Notes under the pieces: model-generated | Seen by the model: only the letters and a program-made list of their open reading frames with translations | Database searches by the model: none | Told to the model about the DNA's origin: nothing | Shown: one piece after another, positions 24,061 through 32,046 of the stretch | Position numbering within the stretch: position 1 is the first letter of the stretch | Layout: every line of letters begins with the position of its first letter | From: Oscillibacter sp. | GTDB lineage: Bacteria; Bacillota; Clostridia; Oscillospirales; Oscillospiraceae | DNA: 64,000 bases | Reading direction: 5' to 3' | NCBI GenBank assembly: GCA_003539495.1 | Contig: DPPB01000020.1 | Span: 1-64,000, forward strand | Program-made: the position numbers and the translations under genes

Positions 24061-26040
24061 GTGAAAAAAAGACAGGCCATTGCCCTGCCGCCGAGAATAA
24101 AAAAGGCGGTGGCTCGGCTGAGATGGCCGGTGCTGGGCTTTTTGCTGTGTGCCGGGCAGATGGCCGGGGTATACGCCCCCTTCGCCTTGGCCGCCGTGAC
24201 GGCGGCAGGGATCCGGCTGCCGGGTCTGGCCGCCGTGATGGGCGTGGCCGGCGGGGCATTTTTGTTTATGGATTTCCAATCGGGCCTGCGGTGTACGGCG
24301 GCGGCCATCCTTATCTTTGCCGCCAATACGGCGCTGTATGACACGGCGGTGTACAAAAAACCGTATTTCCGCCCGGCCTGCGCGGCAATTTTCCTCCTGC
24401 TGGTGCAGAGCATCTATCTGCTGGGCCGCAGCGGGCAGAGCTGGCTTTTGGCCCTGTGTGCCGCCGCGACGGCGGCGGGCGCAGCCTGGCTGACGGTAAT
24501 CCGCCAGGGAAAATGGGGCGTTTTATGCGGCCTGGTCCTGGCGGCCGTCCCTGTAACGGCCTTTTCCTTCTCCGTGGGACGGGCACTGATGATGGCGCTG
24601 CTGCTGGCCCTGTGCCGGGGATGCGGCATCTCTCAATGCGCAGCGCTGGGCGGCTGCCTTGGCCTGCTGACAGACCTGACGGCGGCGCAGCCCACGGTAT
24701 TATACACTGTGATATGGGGCGCAGGTGGTGCCGTTGGGGGGCTGCTGCGGCGGCTGCCTCGGCCCATTCAGGGCCTGTGCGCCGCGGGGGTGTGCGGCGG
24801 ATTAGGCCTGCTATTTGGGCAGGAGGTTATGCCGGTGACCCTGTGGGAAAGCCTGGCCGGGGCGATGCTGTACACATTCATCCCGGAAAAGCGGCTGCCC
24901 AAGCGATACACCGCCGGAAAGCGGACCGAAGGCGCGCCCCAGCCGATGCCCTACGCCCGTCCGGCGGCGGCGCTGCGGGCCCTGTATGACAGCTTCTTCC
25001 GGGGGGAGCAGCCCCAGCCCTCGGAGAACCCCTCGGTATTATTCGACCGGGCCGCAAACGAGGTGTGCAGCGGCTGCGTGCTGCGCACGGATTGCTGGCA
25101 AAAGCATTACGGCGAGACCTACAGTGCCTTCAATGACGCCTGCCCCCGGCTGCTGCGCCGGGGGCGGGCCGAGGCGTCGGACTTCCCGCTGCACTTTTCG
25201 TCTCGGTGTGTACACTTTCCGGCTCTGCTGCAGGCCATTGACCGGCAGACCCACGACTACCTCCTGCGGCGGCAGTTCCACCGGCAGCTGCAGGAGGTCC
25301 AGGCCAGCGCCCGGGAGCAATATGCCTGCTTTTCGGAGCTGCTGGACCAGACAGCGGTGCCGGCGGCCGGCGGCAGCGGCATCGGCTACCGGGTCAGCTC
25401 CGCCCTGCGGCCTCAGGCCGGAGAGCAGCTGTGCGGTGACCAGGTGGAACAATTTGAGGTGGGCGACGGCGTATATCTGCTGCTGTGTGATGGCATGGGC
25501 AGCGGCCAGGAGGCCCACCGGGAGGCGGCCATGACCGCCCGGCTGCTGCGGCAGTTTCTGGAGGCGGGTATCCAGCCGGGGCCGGCGCTGAAGACCCTGA
25601 ACGCCGCCATGAAGCTGCGGGGGGAAACACAGGGGGGCTTTTCCACCGTGGATCTGGCACTGATGCAGCGGCAGAGCGGCTGCGTGGAGCTGTACAAATG
25701 CGGGGCCGCTCCCTCGTATCTCAAGCGGGGCGGCAGTGTGCGGCGGTTCTGCTCCGACGCGCCGCCCACGGGGCTGTCAAGCTCGCCCCTACCGCCGGAT
25801 CAAGTACACATCCCGGTGCAGGCGGGGGACTACCTGGTGCTCATCAGCGACGGCATCGCCGACCAGAGCTGCGACGAGTGGCTGCTGAATCTGCTGGCAG
25901 GGTGGAACGGATGTGATCCGGACGAGCTGACGGCACTGATCCTGGCAGAATCTCGGAGCAGAAAGGGCCTGGCAGACGATTGTGCCGTGGCGGTGCTGCA
26001 CCTGCCCTTCGCAGGAGAAAACCGGAAAACAGCAGTGTGA
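24061..26040 (+). CDS. spoIIE: Stage II sporulation protein E (PP2C phosphatase)
   Basis: A 659-residue SpoIIE, the phosphatase that dephosphorylates SpoIIAA to release sigma-F in the forespore. The N-terminal third is made of about ten hydrophobic segments (residues 20-280). A Cys-rich linker (CSGCVLRTDCW) follows, then a PP2C domain with LLCDGMGSGQEAHREA near residue 480 and LISDGIADQ near the end. Bacillus SpoIIE is about 827 residues, so the middle region is shorter here. I chose GTG 24061 with AAGGAGGGG upstream. An ATG at 24037 lacks a ribosome site. Confidence 0.93.
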   Translation: MKKRQAIALPPRIKKAVARLRWPVLGFLLCAGQMAGVYAPFALAAVTAAGIRLPGLAAVMGVAGGAFLFMDFQSGLRCTAAAILIFAANTALYDTAVYKKPYFRPACAAIFLLLVQSIYLLGRSGQSWLLALCAAATAAGAAWLTVIRQGKWGVLCGLVLAAVPVTAFSFSVGRALMMALLLALCRGCGISQCAALGGCLGLLTDLTAAQPTVLYTVIWGAGGAVGGLLRRLPRPIQGLCAAGVCGGLGLLFGQEVMPVTLWESLAGAMLYTFIPEKRLPKRYTAGKRTEGAPQPMPYARPAAALRALYDSFFRGEQPQPSENPSVLFDRAANEVCSGCVLRTDCWQKHYGETYSAFNDACPRLLRRGRAEASDFPLHFSSRCVHFPALLQAIDRQTHDYLLRRQFHRQLQEVQASAREQYACFSELLDQTAVPAAGGSGIGYRVSSALRPQAGEQLCGDQVEQFEVGDGVYLLLCDGMGSGQEAHREAAMTARLLRQFLEAGIQPGPALKTLNAAMKLRGETQGGFSTVDLALMQRQSGCVELYKCGAAPSYLKRGGSVRRFCSDAPPTGLSSSPLPPDQVHIPVQAGDYLVLISDGIADQSCDEWLLNLLAGWNGCDPDELTALILAESRSRKGLADDCAVAVLHLPFAGENRKTAV

Positions 26041-26049
26041 ACGGGTGAC

Positions 26050-26075
26050 AGGGCGAGGGCGCCCCGCCCTACGAA
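26050..26075 (+). repeat. P-family short palindrome
   Basis: The unit is GGGCGAGGGCGCCCCGCCC followed by TACG, in the gap between spoIIE and the next small gene. Confidence 0.5.
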
Positions 26076-26217
26076 GTACTTGGCAGACCTTGCCCGGGCC
26101 GCGATAACTATTTTTTTCGCAGTGCGCTGTGTGGTTTTTGATGGTTCAGCGGTGTATAATTTCCAGCCGGTTTGCCCATACTGAAAGCATCCGAACCAGT
26201 GAAGGAGGGCAAAGGAC

Positions 26218-26490
26218 TTGGTCAAGGGTATTTCCAGGCGCGTCATCGTGGTGGATTCTCCGGATCCCCGGGTGTTCGATCAGGCAATTTTTATTCTGCG
26301 CAACGATGTGCTGGAGGGAGACGGCGTTTCCTCCCGGCAGCTGGTGGACCAGGCGGTCCGCATTGCCAAAAGCTATACCCGCTGCCAGGGACTTCCCCCT
26401 CCCAAAAGGCACCGGTTGACACCGGCCATTGCCGCCATGCTGGGCGGCGGGCTCATGGGGCTGGTATGGTTAGTCGTGGCGCTTTTGTAA
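26218..26490 (+). CDS. Small single-pass membrane protein, unknown
   Basis: A 90-residue protein I cannot assign. The N-terminal part (SRRVIVVDSPDPRVFDQAIFIL, read in two parts) is hydrophilic with alternating hydrophobic positions; the C terminus is one membrane helix (GGGLMGLVWLVVALL). The start is TTG at 26218, preceded by GAAGGAGGG at a good distance. Similar short proteins are, as far as I recall, found in related Clostridia, sometimes mislabelled as translation factors. It is followed by its own terminator and may be part of the spoIIE sporulation context. Confidence 0.65.
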   Translation: MVKGISRRVIVVDSPDPRVFDQAIFILRNDVLEGDGVSSRQLVDQAVRIAKSYTRCQGLPPPKRHRLTPAIAAMLGGGLMGLVWLVVALL

Positions 26491-26530
26491 TGCTTACTTG
26501 TGCTTTTCTACCATTTTTTCTCCTCACTTA

Positions 26531-26562
26531 CGGGCGGCCTTACCGGTCGCCCGGCTTTTTTT
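26531..26562 (+). terminator. Rho-independent terminator
   Basis: GGGCGGCC pairs with GGTCGCCC (one G-U) around TTACC, followed by GGCTTTTTTT. It ends the small gene at 26218. Confidence 0.82.
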
Positions 26563-26624
26563 GCTTTTCGGCGGGGGAATTTTGTGCTATACTGGGGAAA
26601 ACTGCGATAAAGCGAGGAAACGCT

Positions 26625-27593
26625 ATGTATATAGGTAATGTTTTTATCCCCAATCCCCTGGTGCTGGCCCCTATGGCGGGGGTGACGGACCTGGCCTTTC
26701 GCCGGACCTGCCGGGAGCTTGGCGCTGGCCTAACGGTGACGGAAATGGTCAGCGCCAAGGCCCTGTGCTATCAGGACCGAAAAAGCCGGGGGCTGCTGAA
26801 AATAGGCCCGGAGGAGCACCCGGTCAGCGCACAGATCTTCGGCAGCGACCCGGTCTGCATGGCCGAGGCGGCACAGATCGCCCGGGAGATCAGCGGGGCG
26901 GACATCATTGACATCAACATGGGCTGTCCGGTGGGAAAGGTAGTTTCCAACGGCGACGGCTCAGCACTGATGAAGGACCCGGAAAAGGCAGCGCGCATCG
27001 CCGAGGCGGTGGTGAAGGCCGCAGGGGTGCCGGTGACGGTGAAAATGCGCCGGGGCTGGGACAAGGGCAGCATCAACGCTGTAGAGCTGGCGAAAATGCT
27101 GGAGCAGGTGGGTGTAGCCGCTGTGGCCGTTCACGGACGCACAAGGGCACAGATGTACGCCGGAGCCGCCGATTGGGTGACCATCCGGCAGGTGAAGCAG
27201 GCAGTCAAGATCCCGGTGATGGCCAACGGGGACATCTTCACCCCCCGGGACGCGGTGAAAATCCTGCAGTTCACCGGGGCGGATCTGGCCATGATCGGCC
27301 GGGGAGCCTTCGGAAACCCCTGGCTGTTCCAGCAGGCCCTGGCGGCCCTGGAGGGCCGGGAGATTCCCCCACTGCCGCCGCTGGCCGACCGGTGCGACAC
27401 GGCTGTGCGGCAGATCCGCTGGGCTGCGGAGGACAAGGGGGAGCATATCGCCATTTTAGAGGCCCGGAAGCAGTACGCCTGGTACCTAAAGGGCGTGCCC
27501 CACGCCAACTATTATAAGGAGCAGATCGTGCGCATGAACACCCTGGAGGATGTGGACCGCATCACCGAGGGCATCAAGCGGGATCTGAAATAA
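26625..27593 (+). CDS. dusB: tRNA-dihydrouridine synthase (DusB-type)
   Basis: A 322-residue FMN-dependent tRNA-dihydrouridine synthase. LAPMAGVTDLAFR at residue 13, INMGCPVGKV with the catalytic Cys, VHGRTRAQMY, and the phosphate-binding MIGRGAFGNPW are all present. The ATG follows GCGAGGAAACGCT. It converges on truA; between them lies an R1 element bracketed by two copies of the terminator hairpin. Confidence 0.95.
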   Translation: MYIGNVFIPNPLVLAPMAGVTDLAFRRTCRELGAGLTVTEMVSAKALCYQDRKSRGLLKIGPEEHPVSAQIFGSDPVCMAEAAQIAREISGADIIDINMGCPVGKVVSNGDGSALMKDPEKAARIAEAVVKAAGVPVTVKMRRGWDKGSINAVELAKMLEQVGVAAVAVHGRTRAQMYAGAADWVTIRQVKQAVKIPVMANGDIFTPRDAVKILQFTGADLAMIGRGAFGNPWLFQQALAALEGREIPPLPPLADRCDTAVRQIRWAAEDKGEHIAILEARKQYAWYLKGVPHANYYKEQIVRMNTLEDVDRITEGIKRDLK

Positions 27594-27625
27594 GAAACGG
27601 ATGAGCCAGCGGCTCATCCGTTTCT
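27593..27625. terminator. Intergenic hairpin after dusB, duplicated (copy 1)
   Basis: AGAAACGGATGAGCC pairs with GGCTCATCCGTTTCT immediately after the dusB stop. It is probably a bidirectional terminator between converging genes. The same hairpin is repeated at 27828-27859, on the other side of an R1 element. Confidence 0.75.
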
Positions 27626-27628
27626 GAG

Positions 27629-27817
27629 ACTGTCGAAAAACCCTCCGGATTTTTCCGACAAAAGGATTGCAGTCTGCTGCGCGCATAATTTGTCCGTCGC
27701 AGACGGACAAATTCCACACTGGCAGCCTGAGCGGCATTTTCTCTCACGCACATGTCGCGAGAGAAAATGATTTTATTTCTTTGCCGCCTGCGGGCGGCAA
27801 ACTCTGCGAGGCTTTTT
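27629..27817 (-). repeat. R1 structured repeat, full copy B
   Basis: Read on the minus strand, this begins GCCTCGCAGAG and ends TTTTTCGACAG. Hairpin 1 is TTGCCGCCCGCAGGCGGCAA, different in sequence from copy A but fully paired. Hairpin 2 has CTCTCGCG...GAGAG arms, hairpin 3 is AATTTGTCCGTC with GACGGACAAATT, hairpin 4 is GAAAAATCC / GGGTTTTTC. It sits exactly between the two copies of the terminator hairpin. Confidence 0.86.
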
Positions 27818-27827
27818 TGATACGCTG

Positions 27828-27859
27828 AGAAACGGATGAGCTGCGGCTCATCCGTTTCT
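27828..27859. terminator. Intergenic hairpin before the truA stop (copy 2)
   Basis: The same stem as at 27593-27625, with one loop base missing, followed on the plus strand by TTTTAA. It ends 1 bp before the truA stop codon. Together with copy 1 it forms a direct duplication around R1 copy B. Confidence 0.75.
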
Positions 27860-27860
27860 T

Positions 27861-28598
27861 TTAATAATCCACCTTCATCAGGCACAGGCCCTCCGGGGGG
27901 GCGGTGGGGCCCGCCAGCTTGCGGTCCTTGCCATCCAAAATTTCCTGCACATACTCCGGCTTCCAGCGGCCACGGCCCACCTCCAGCAGGGTGCCTACCA
28001 GGATGCGAACCATGTTCTGCAAAAAGCCGGTGCCGTGGAAGGTGAAAAGGATACAGTCCTTGCGTTCCTCAATTTGGATGGTGTCCACCAGGCGGACGGT
28101 GGATTTTTTCATCCGGGGATTGCCGCAAAAGGCCCGGAAATCGTGCTCACCCTGGAGTATTTCCGCCGCACGGCGCATTTTTTTTATATCCGGGGAGAAG
28201 TCCAGCAGCGTTACATACTTGCGGTCGAACACGGGCTTTACGGGGCCGATGAAGCAGGTGTAGCGATAGGTCTTGCCCAGGGCGTTATAGCGGGCGTGGA
28301 AGCGGTCGGACGCCTCCTTCACCTCCCGGACGGCGATGGCGTCGGGAAGGTAGCGATTCATATAATCCCGAATCTCCTCCGGGGACCGGCGGACATCCAG
28401 ACGGACGCTGGCCACCATGGCCCGGGCGTGGACTCCGGCATCGGTGCGCCCGGCGCCGATGAGGTCCACCGGACGGCTCTGGAGCCGCTCCAGGACGGCT
28501 TCTAATTTTCCCTGTATCGTCTCCTTGTCCGGCTGGTGCTCCCAGCCGAAAAAGCGAGTGCCGTCGTAGGCGATAACAAATTTGTAATTTTTCTCCAT
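27861..28598 (-). CDS. truA: tRNA pseudouridine synthase TruA
   Basis: A 245-residue TruA that modifies positions 38-40 of the anticodon stem. The catalytic aspartate lies in GAGRTDAGVHARA near residue 55; YDGTRFFGWEHQ at the start and NMVRILVG near the end are typical. The ATG at 28598 has GGAGGGG upstream at 11 bp. That ribosome site is part of a short direct repeat flanking R1 copy C. The gene is bracketed by two R1 copies in the same orientation. Confidence 0.95.
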   Translation of the reverse strand: MEKNYKFVIAYDGTRFFGWEHQPDKETIQGKLEAVLERLQSRPVDLIGAGRTDAGVHARAMVASVRLDVRRSPEEIRDYMNRYLPDAIAVREVKEASDRFHARYNALGKTYRYTCFIGPVKPVFDRKYVTLLDFSPDIKKMRRAAEILQGEHDFRAFCGNPRMKKSTVRLVDTIQIEERKDCILFTFHGTGFLQNMVRILVGTLLEVGRGRWKPEYVQEILDGKDRKLAGPTAPPEGLCLMKVDY

Positions 28599-28603
28599 AA
28601 AGT

Positions 28604-28620
28604 AAAAAGCCCCTCCGTTC
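28604..28620. repeat. Short direct repeat flanking R1 copy C (left)
   Basis: AAAAAGCCCCTCCGTTC recurs at 28809-28827 as AAAAATGCCCCTCCATTTC. On the minus strand it contains the truA ribosome site GGAGGGG, so the gene kept that site after the insertion. Confidence 0.6.
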
Positions 28621-28623
28621 TTG

Positions 28624-28807
28624 AAACTGGCGAAAAATCTTCGATTTTCTGCCAAAAAGCTTGTAGTCTGCTGCGCGCATAATTTTACCGCCTTGCGGCA
28701 AAATTCCACACCGGCAGCCTGAGAAGTATTTTTCCCCACGCGCATGTTGCGGTGAAAAATGATTTCAATTTTTCGCGTCTGCGGACGCAAACTCTGTGAG
28801 GCTTTCT
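28624..28807 (-). repeat. R1 structured repeat, full copy C
   Basis: On the minus strand this runs from GCCTCACAGAG to TTTTTCGCCAG. Hairpin 1 is TTTGCGTCCGCAGACGCGAA, hairpin 2 has ATTTTTCACC with GGGGAAAAAT arms, hairpin 3 is TTTTGCCGC with GCGGTAAAA, and hairpin 4 is GAAAATC with GATTTTTC. It lies in the 5' leader of truA and has the same orientation as copy B, 1 kb away. Confidence 0.85.
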
Positions 28808-28808
28808 C

Positions 28809-28827
28809 AAAAATGCCCCTCCATTTC
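28809..28827. repeat. Short direct repeat flanking R1 copy C (right)
   Basis: The right-hand partner of 28604-28620. It lies next to a -10-like TATGATTATAGT (minus strand, 28829-28840), the likely truA promoter. Confidence 0.6.
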
Positions 28828-28871
28828 CACTATAATCATAGCAGAAACGGAGGGGTTTGAACAGACTTAAT

Positions 28872-29489
28872 TTACAGCCACCCCATGAGCTTTACAAAGC
28901 TCCACAGGAGCTTGCAGCCGTAGAAGATGATCACCGCGCCGCAGACCTTATTGATGATATTGAGAATTTTCTCATTGAACTTGCTGCCCAGCAGCGACAC
29001 CACCGTGGACAGGGTCAAAAACCACAGGATCGAGGCGCTGCCGAAGCCAAAGATGAAGGGCAGGTCGCCCCCCGCCGGGAGGGTGGCCCGGAAGGCGCCC
29101 AGCATCATGGTGCCGTCGATCAGGGCCTGGGGGTTCATCCAAGTGACCACAAAGGCGGTGGTGAACAGCTTCCAAATGGGAATATTTACATCCTTGCCGC
29201 CCTCTAAGCTGGCCTTGGCACGCAGGAGTCCGACACCGATATAGATGACGATGAGGCTGCCCAGGCCCAGAATGACCTTCTGCAGCCACGGCACCGCCTG
29301 CATCAGCGCCCCCGCGCCCAAGAAGCACGCAACGCCCAGGGACACATCCCACAAAATGACGATGAGAGCCGTGATATACACCCGGCTGCGCTTTTGGGTC
29401 AGGGCGGAGTTGATGACAAACAGGTTTTGCAGGCCGATGGGAGCCACATACGCAAGGCCCATGGTGAGGCCCTGGAGATAGATGTTCAT
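28872..29489 (-). CDS. LysE/ArgO-family amino-acid exporter
   Basis: A 205-residue membrane protein with six hydrophobic segments. The N-terminal GLTMGLAYVAPIGLQNLFVI phrase is the LysE hallmark, and TWMNPQALIDG matches the conserved second half. Members export basic or other amino acids; the substrate here is unknown. It diverges from an HxlR regulator with 107 bp between start codons, so local control is likely. The ATG is preceded by AGAGGAGTAAATAGG. Confidence 0.9.
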   Translation of the reverse strand: MNIYLQGLTMGLAYVAPIGLQNLFVINSALTQKRSRVYITALIVILWDVSLGVACFLGAGALMQAVPWLQKVILGLGSLIVIYIGVGLLRAKASLEGGKDVNIPIWKLFTTAFVVTWMNPQALIDGTMMLGAFRATLPAGGDLPFIFGFGSASILWFLTLSTVVSLLGSKFNEKILNIINKVCGAVIIFYGCKLLWSFVKLMGWL

Positions 29490-29498
29490 AATTTCCTA

Positions 29499-29527
29499 TT
29501 TACTCCTCTTTTCTTACTTGGTATAAT
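29499..29527 (+). promoter_or_regulatory. Putative promoter of the HxlR regulator gene
   Basis: TTTACT and TATAAT are separated by 17 bp. The -10 directly abuts the -10 of the divergent lysE promoter, so one operator could control both. Confidence 0.5.
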
Positions 29528-29528
29528 C

Positions 29529-29556
29529 AGTATAGAGCATTTCGGGAAAAATGCAA
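29529..29556 (-). promoter_or_regulatory. Putative promoter of the LysE exporter gene
   Basis: Read on the minus strand, TTGCAT and TATACT are separated by 16 bp, about 40 bp before the lysE start. Confidence 0.6.
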
Positions 29557-29596
29557 GAACGCAGATTATCCTGTGCAGGTAAGGAGGAGCTTACTT

Positions 29597-29923
29597 ATGG
29601 GTCACTATGACTGCCCTTGTATGGAAAAATGCCCCCTGCAGCACGCCATGCTGCTCATTGGCGGCAAGTGGAAGGTGCAGATCCTCTGCGCGGTGTGCAA
29701 TGCCGGGGCCATCCGCTACAACGCCCTGCGGGGAAAGCTGGACGGGGTGAGCAACACGGTGCTGTCCTCGGCTCTCAAGGAGCTGGAGCGGGACGGACTC
29801 CTTGAACGGCAGGAGTTTCTGGAGGTGCCGGTGCGGGTGGAATACCGCCCCACGGAGCGGTGCCGGACGCTGCTGCCCATCCTGGAGGCCCTGTCGGATT
29901 GGGCGGAGCAGGACATGAAGTGA
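29597..29923 (+). CDS. HxlR-family transcriptional regulator
   Basis: A 108-residue winged-helix regulator. The opening CPCMEKCPLQHAMLLIGGKWK is typical of HxlR proteins, with Cys residues at positions 7, 9 and 14 that could sense redox or electrophilic stress; VSNTVLSSALKELERDGLL forms the recognition helix and wing. The ATG at 29597 follows AAGGAGGAGC. It diverges from the LysE exporter, its likely target, and lies 10 bp before recG, which may be cotranscribed. Confidence 0.9.
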   Translation: MGHYDCPCMEKCPLQHAMLLIGGKWKVQILCAVCNAGAIRYNALRGKLDGVSNTVLSSALKELERDGLLERQEFLEVPVRVEYRPTERCRTLLPILEALSDWAEQDMK

Positions 29924-29933
29924 GGTGGCTGAC

Positions 29934-31988
29934 ATGGCTGATTTGCAGACGGATGTGCGCTATATAAAGGGTATCGGCGAGGCCCGGGCCAAGGCCCTGT
30001 CTAAGCTGGGCATTGCCACGCTGCAGGACCTGATCGGCTACTTTCCCCGGCGGTACGAGGACCGCACCATGACCCGGACCATCCGGGAATTGGAGCTCGG
30101 GGAGACGGTGTGCGTCCGGGCTATGATCGCAAACGATCCCGTGGCCAGCCGCATTTCCGGCGGACGCACGGTGGTGAAGGCCCGGGCCGTGGATGACAGC
30201 GGCGCCCTGGACCTGACCTTTTTTAACCAGGAGTACCGAAAAAACAGCCTGCACCGGGGCGAGACCTATATTTTCTGCGGCAAGGTGGAGGGGAATCTGC
30301 TGGCCCGGCGGATGATCAACCCCATTGTGGAGCAGGAGGGACAGCAGGTGCTTACGGGGCATATTGTACCCATTTATCCCCTCACCGCCGGGGTGAGCCA
30401 AAATCTTCTATATAAGGCCGTGGGCCAGGGGCTTACGGCCTGCCGCCACCTGCTGACGGACTGCCTGCCGGACGCGGTGCGGCAGGCACACCGGCTGTGC
30501 CACAGCGGATACGCCTACGAGAACATCCACTTTCCGGCGGACGCGGAGGCGCTGGACCTGGCCCGGCGGCGGATGGTGTTTGAGGAGCTGTTTATCCTCT
30601 CCTGCGGGCTGCAGATGCTCCGCTCCCGGCGCACGGATGTGGCGGGGCCTGCCTGTGCCGCGGCGGATATGGAGGAATTTTACCGGGCCCTCCCCTTCCC
30701 CCTTACAAACGCCCAGCGCAGGGCCATTACGGAGGCGGTGTCGGACATGCGATCCGGGCGGCCCATGAACCGGCTGTGCCAGGGGGATGTGGGCAGCGGC
30801 AAGACCATGGTGGCGGCGGGGTGCGTGTGGTTCGCCGCCCAAAGCGGGTGGCAGTCGGCCCTGATGGCCCCTACGGAAATTCTGGCCCGGCAGCACTATG
30901 AAAATCTTACGCCGCTGTTTGAAAAATTCGGGCTCCGGTGCGCCCTGCTCACTGGGTCCACCAAGGCCAGGGAGCGGCGGGATATTTTGGAAAATCTGGC
31001 CCTGGGGAGCATTGATCTGTGCATCGGCACCCACGCCCTGCTGACGGAGGATGTGTCTTATGCCCGGCTGGGGCTGGTGATTACCGATGAGCAGCACCGC
31101 TTCGGGGTGAACCAGCGGGCGGCCCTGGGGCAGAAGGCGGAAAATCCCCACATGCTGGTGCTGTCCGCCACGCCTATTCCCCGGACCCTGGCGCTGATCA
31201 TTTACGGCGATTTGGATGTGTCGGTGATGAACGAGCTGCCCCCGGGACGGCAAAAGGTGGACACCTTCGCCGTGGGCGAGAGCTATCGGCAGCGGGTGAA
31301 CCAATTCATCCGCAAGCAGGTGGAGGCGGGGCATCAGGTATTCATCGTATGCCCGCTGGTGGGCCAGGAGGACCACATCCCCGACGAGCGCAAGGCCGCC
31401 GCAGCCTACGCCAAAAAGCTGCGGGAGGAGGTATTCCCGGATTTGCGGGTGTGCCTGCTCCACGGGAAGATGAAGGCCAAGGAAAAGGAAAAGGTCATGG
31501 AGGACTTTGCCGCCGGAAGCGGGGACATTTTGGTGGCCACCACGGTGGTGGAGGTGGGCGTGGATGTGCCCAACGCCACCTGCATGGTGGTGGAGAACGC
31601 CGAGCGCTTCGGCCTAAGCCAGCTGCACCAGCTCCGGGGCCGGGTGGGCCGGGGACAGGCGAAAAGCTACTGCATTTTGCTCTCGGAGCACCCGTCGGAG
31701 GAGACGAAGCGGCGGCTGAAGGTGATGACCAAGACCAACGACGGCTTTGAAATCTCCCGGGAGGATCTGGCCCTACGGGGGCCCGGCGACTTCTTCGGCC
31801 AGCGCCAGCACGGACTGCCGGCGCTGAAGATTGCCGACCTCAGCTGCGACATGGCGCTATTGGACGAGGCCCAGCAGGCGGCGAAGGGCTGGATGGCCCA
31901 GGACCCTGCGCTGGAAAAGCCCGAGAGCGGAGCGCTGCGGGCAAGGATCGAGGCGCTGTTCGCGGTGAAGGCGGAGGGATTAAACTAA
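29934..31988 (+). CDS. recG: ATP-dependent DNA helicase RecG
   Basis: A 684-residue superfamily 2 helicase that remodels stalled forks and Holliday junctions. The wedge/OB domain occupies about residues 50-160. Walker A is GDVGSGKT near residue 290, the DEQH box is TDEQHRFGV, and LHQLRGRVGRG is motif VI. The ATG at 29934 has GAGGTGGCT upstream; a GTG at 29925 is a weaker choice. uvrC follows after 58 bp. Confidence 0.96.
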   Translation: MADLQTDVRYIKGIGEARAKALSKLGIATLQDLIGYFPRRYEDRTMTRTIRELELGETVCVRAMIANDPVASRISGGRTVVKARAVDDSGALDLTFFNQEYRKNSLHRGETYIFCGKVEGNLLARRMINPIVEQEGQQVLTGHIVPIYPLTAGVSQNLLYKAVGQGLTACRHLLTDCLPDAVRQAHRLCHSGYAYENIHFPADAEALDLARRRMVFEELFILSCGLQMLRSRRTDVAGPACAAADMEEFYRALPFPLTNAQRRAITEAVSDMRSGRPMNRLCQGDVGSGKTMVAAGCVWFAAQSGWQSALMAPTEILARQHYENLTPLFEKFGLRCALLTGSTKARERRDILENLALGSIDLCIGTHALLTEDVSYARLGLVITDEQHRFGVNQRAALGQKAENPHMLVLSATPIPRTLALIIYGDLDVSVMNELPPGRQKVDTFAVGESYRQRVNQFIRKQVEAGHQVFIVCPLVGQEDHIPDERKAAAAYAKKLREEVFPDLRVCLLHGKMKAKEKEKVMEDFAAGSGDILVATTVVEVGVDVPNATCMVVENAERFGLSQLHQLRGRVGRGQAKSYCILLSEHPSEETKRRLKVMTKTNDGFEISREDLALRGPGDFFGQRQHGLPALKIADLSCDMALLDEAQQAAKGWMAQDPALEKPESGALRARIEALFAVKAEGLN

Positions 31989-32046
31989 AAAAACTGGCGA
32001 AAAGGCTTTTGGACACGATAAAAATGCACGGAAGGAGGGGGTCTCT

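Noticed and set aside
20917..24279. A 1120-codon open frame on the minus strand across rbfA, nrnA, truB and ribF
   Set aside because: It overlaps four conserved genes on the other strand and runs through repeat DNA; the composition is that of a shadow frame.
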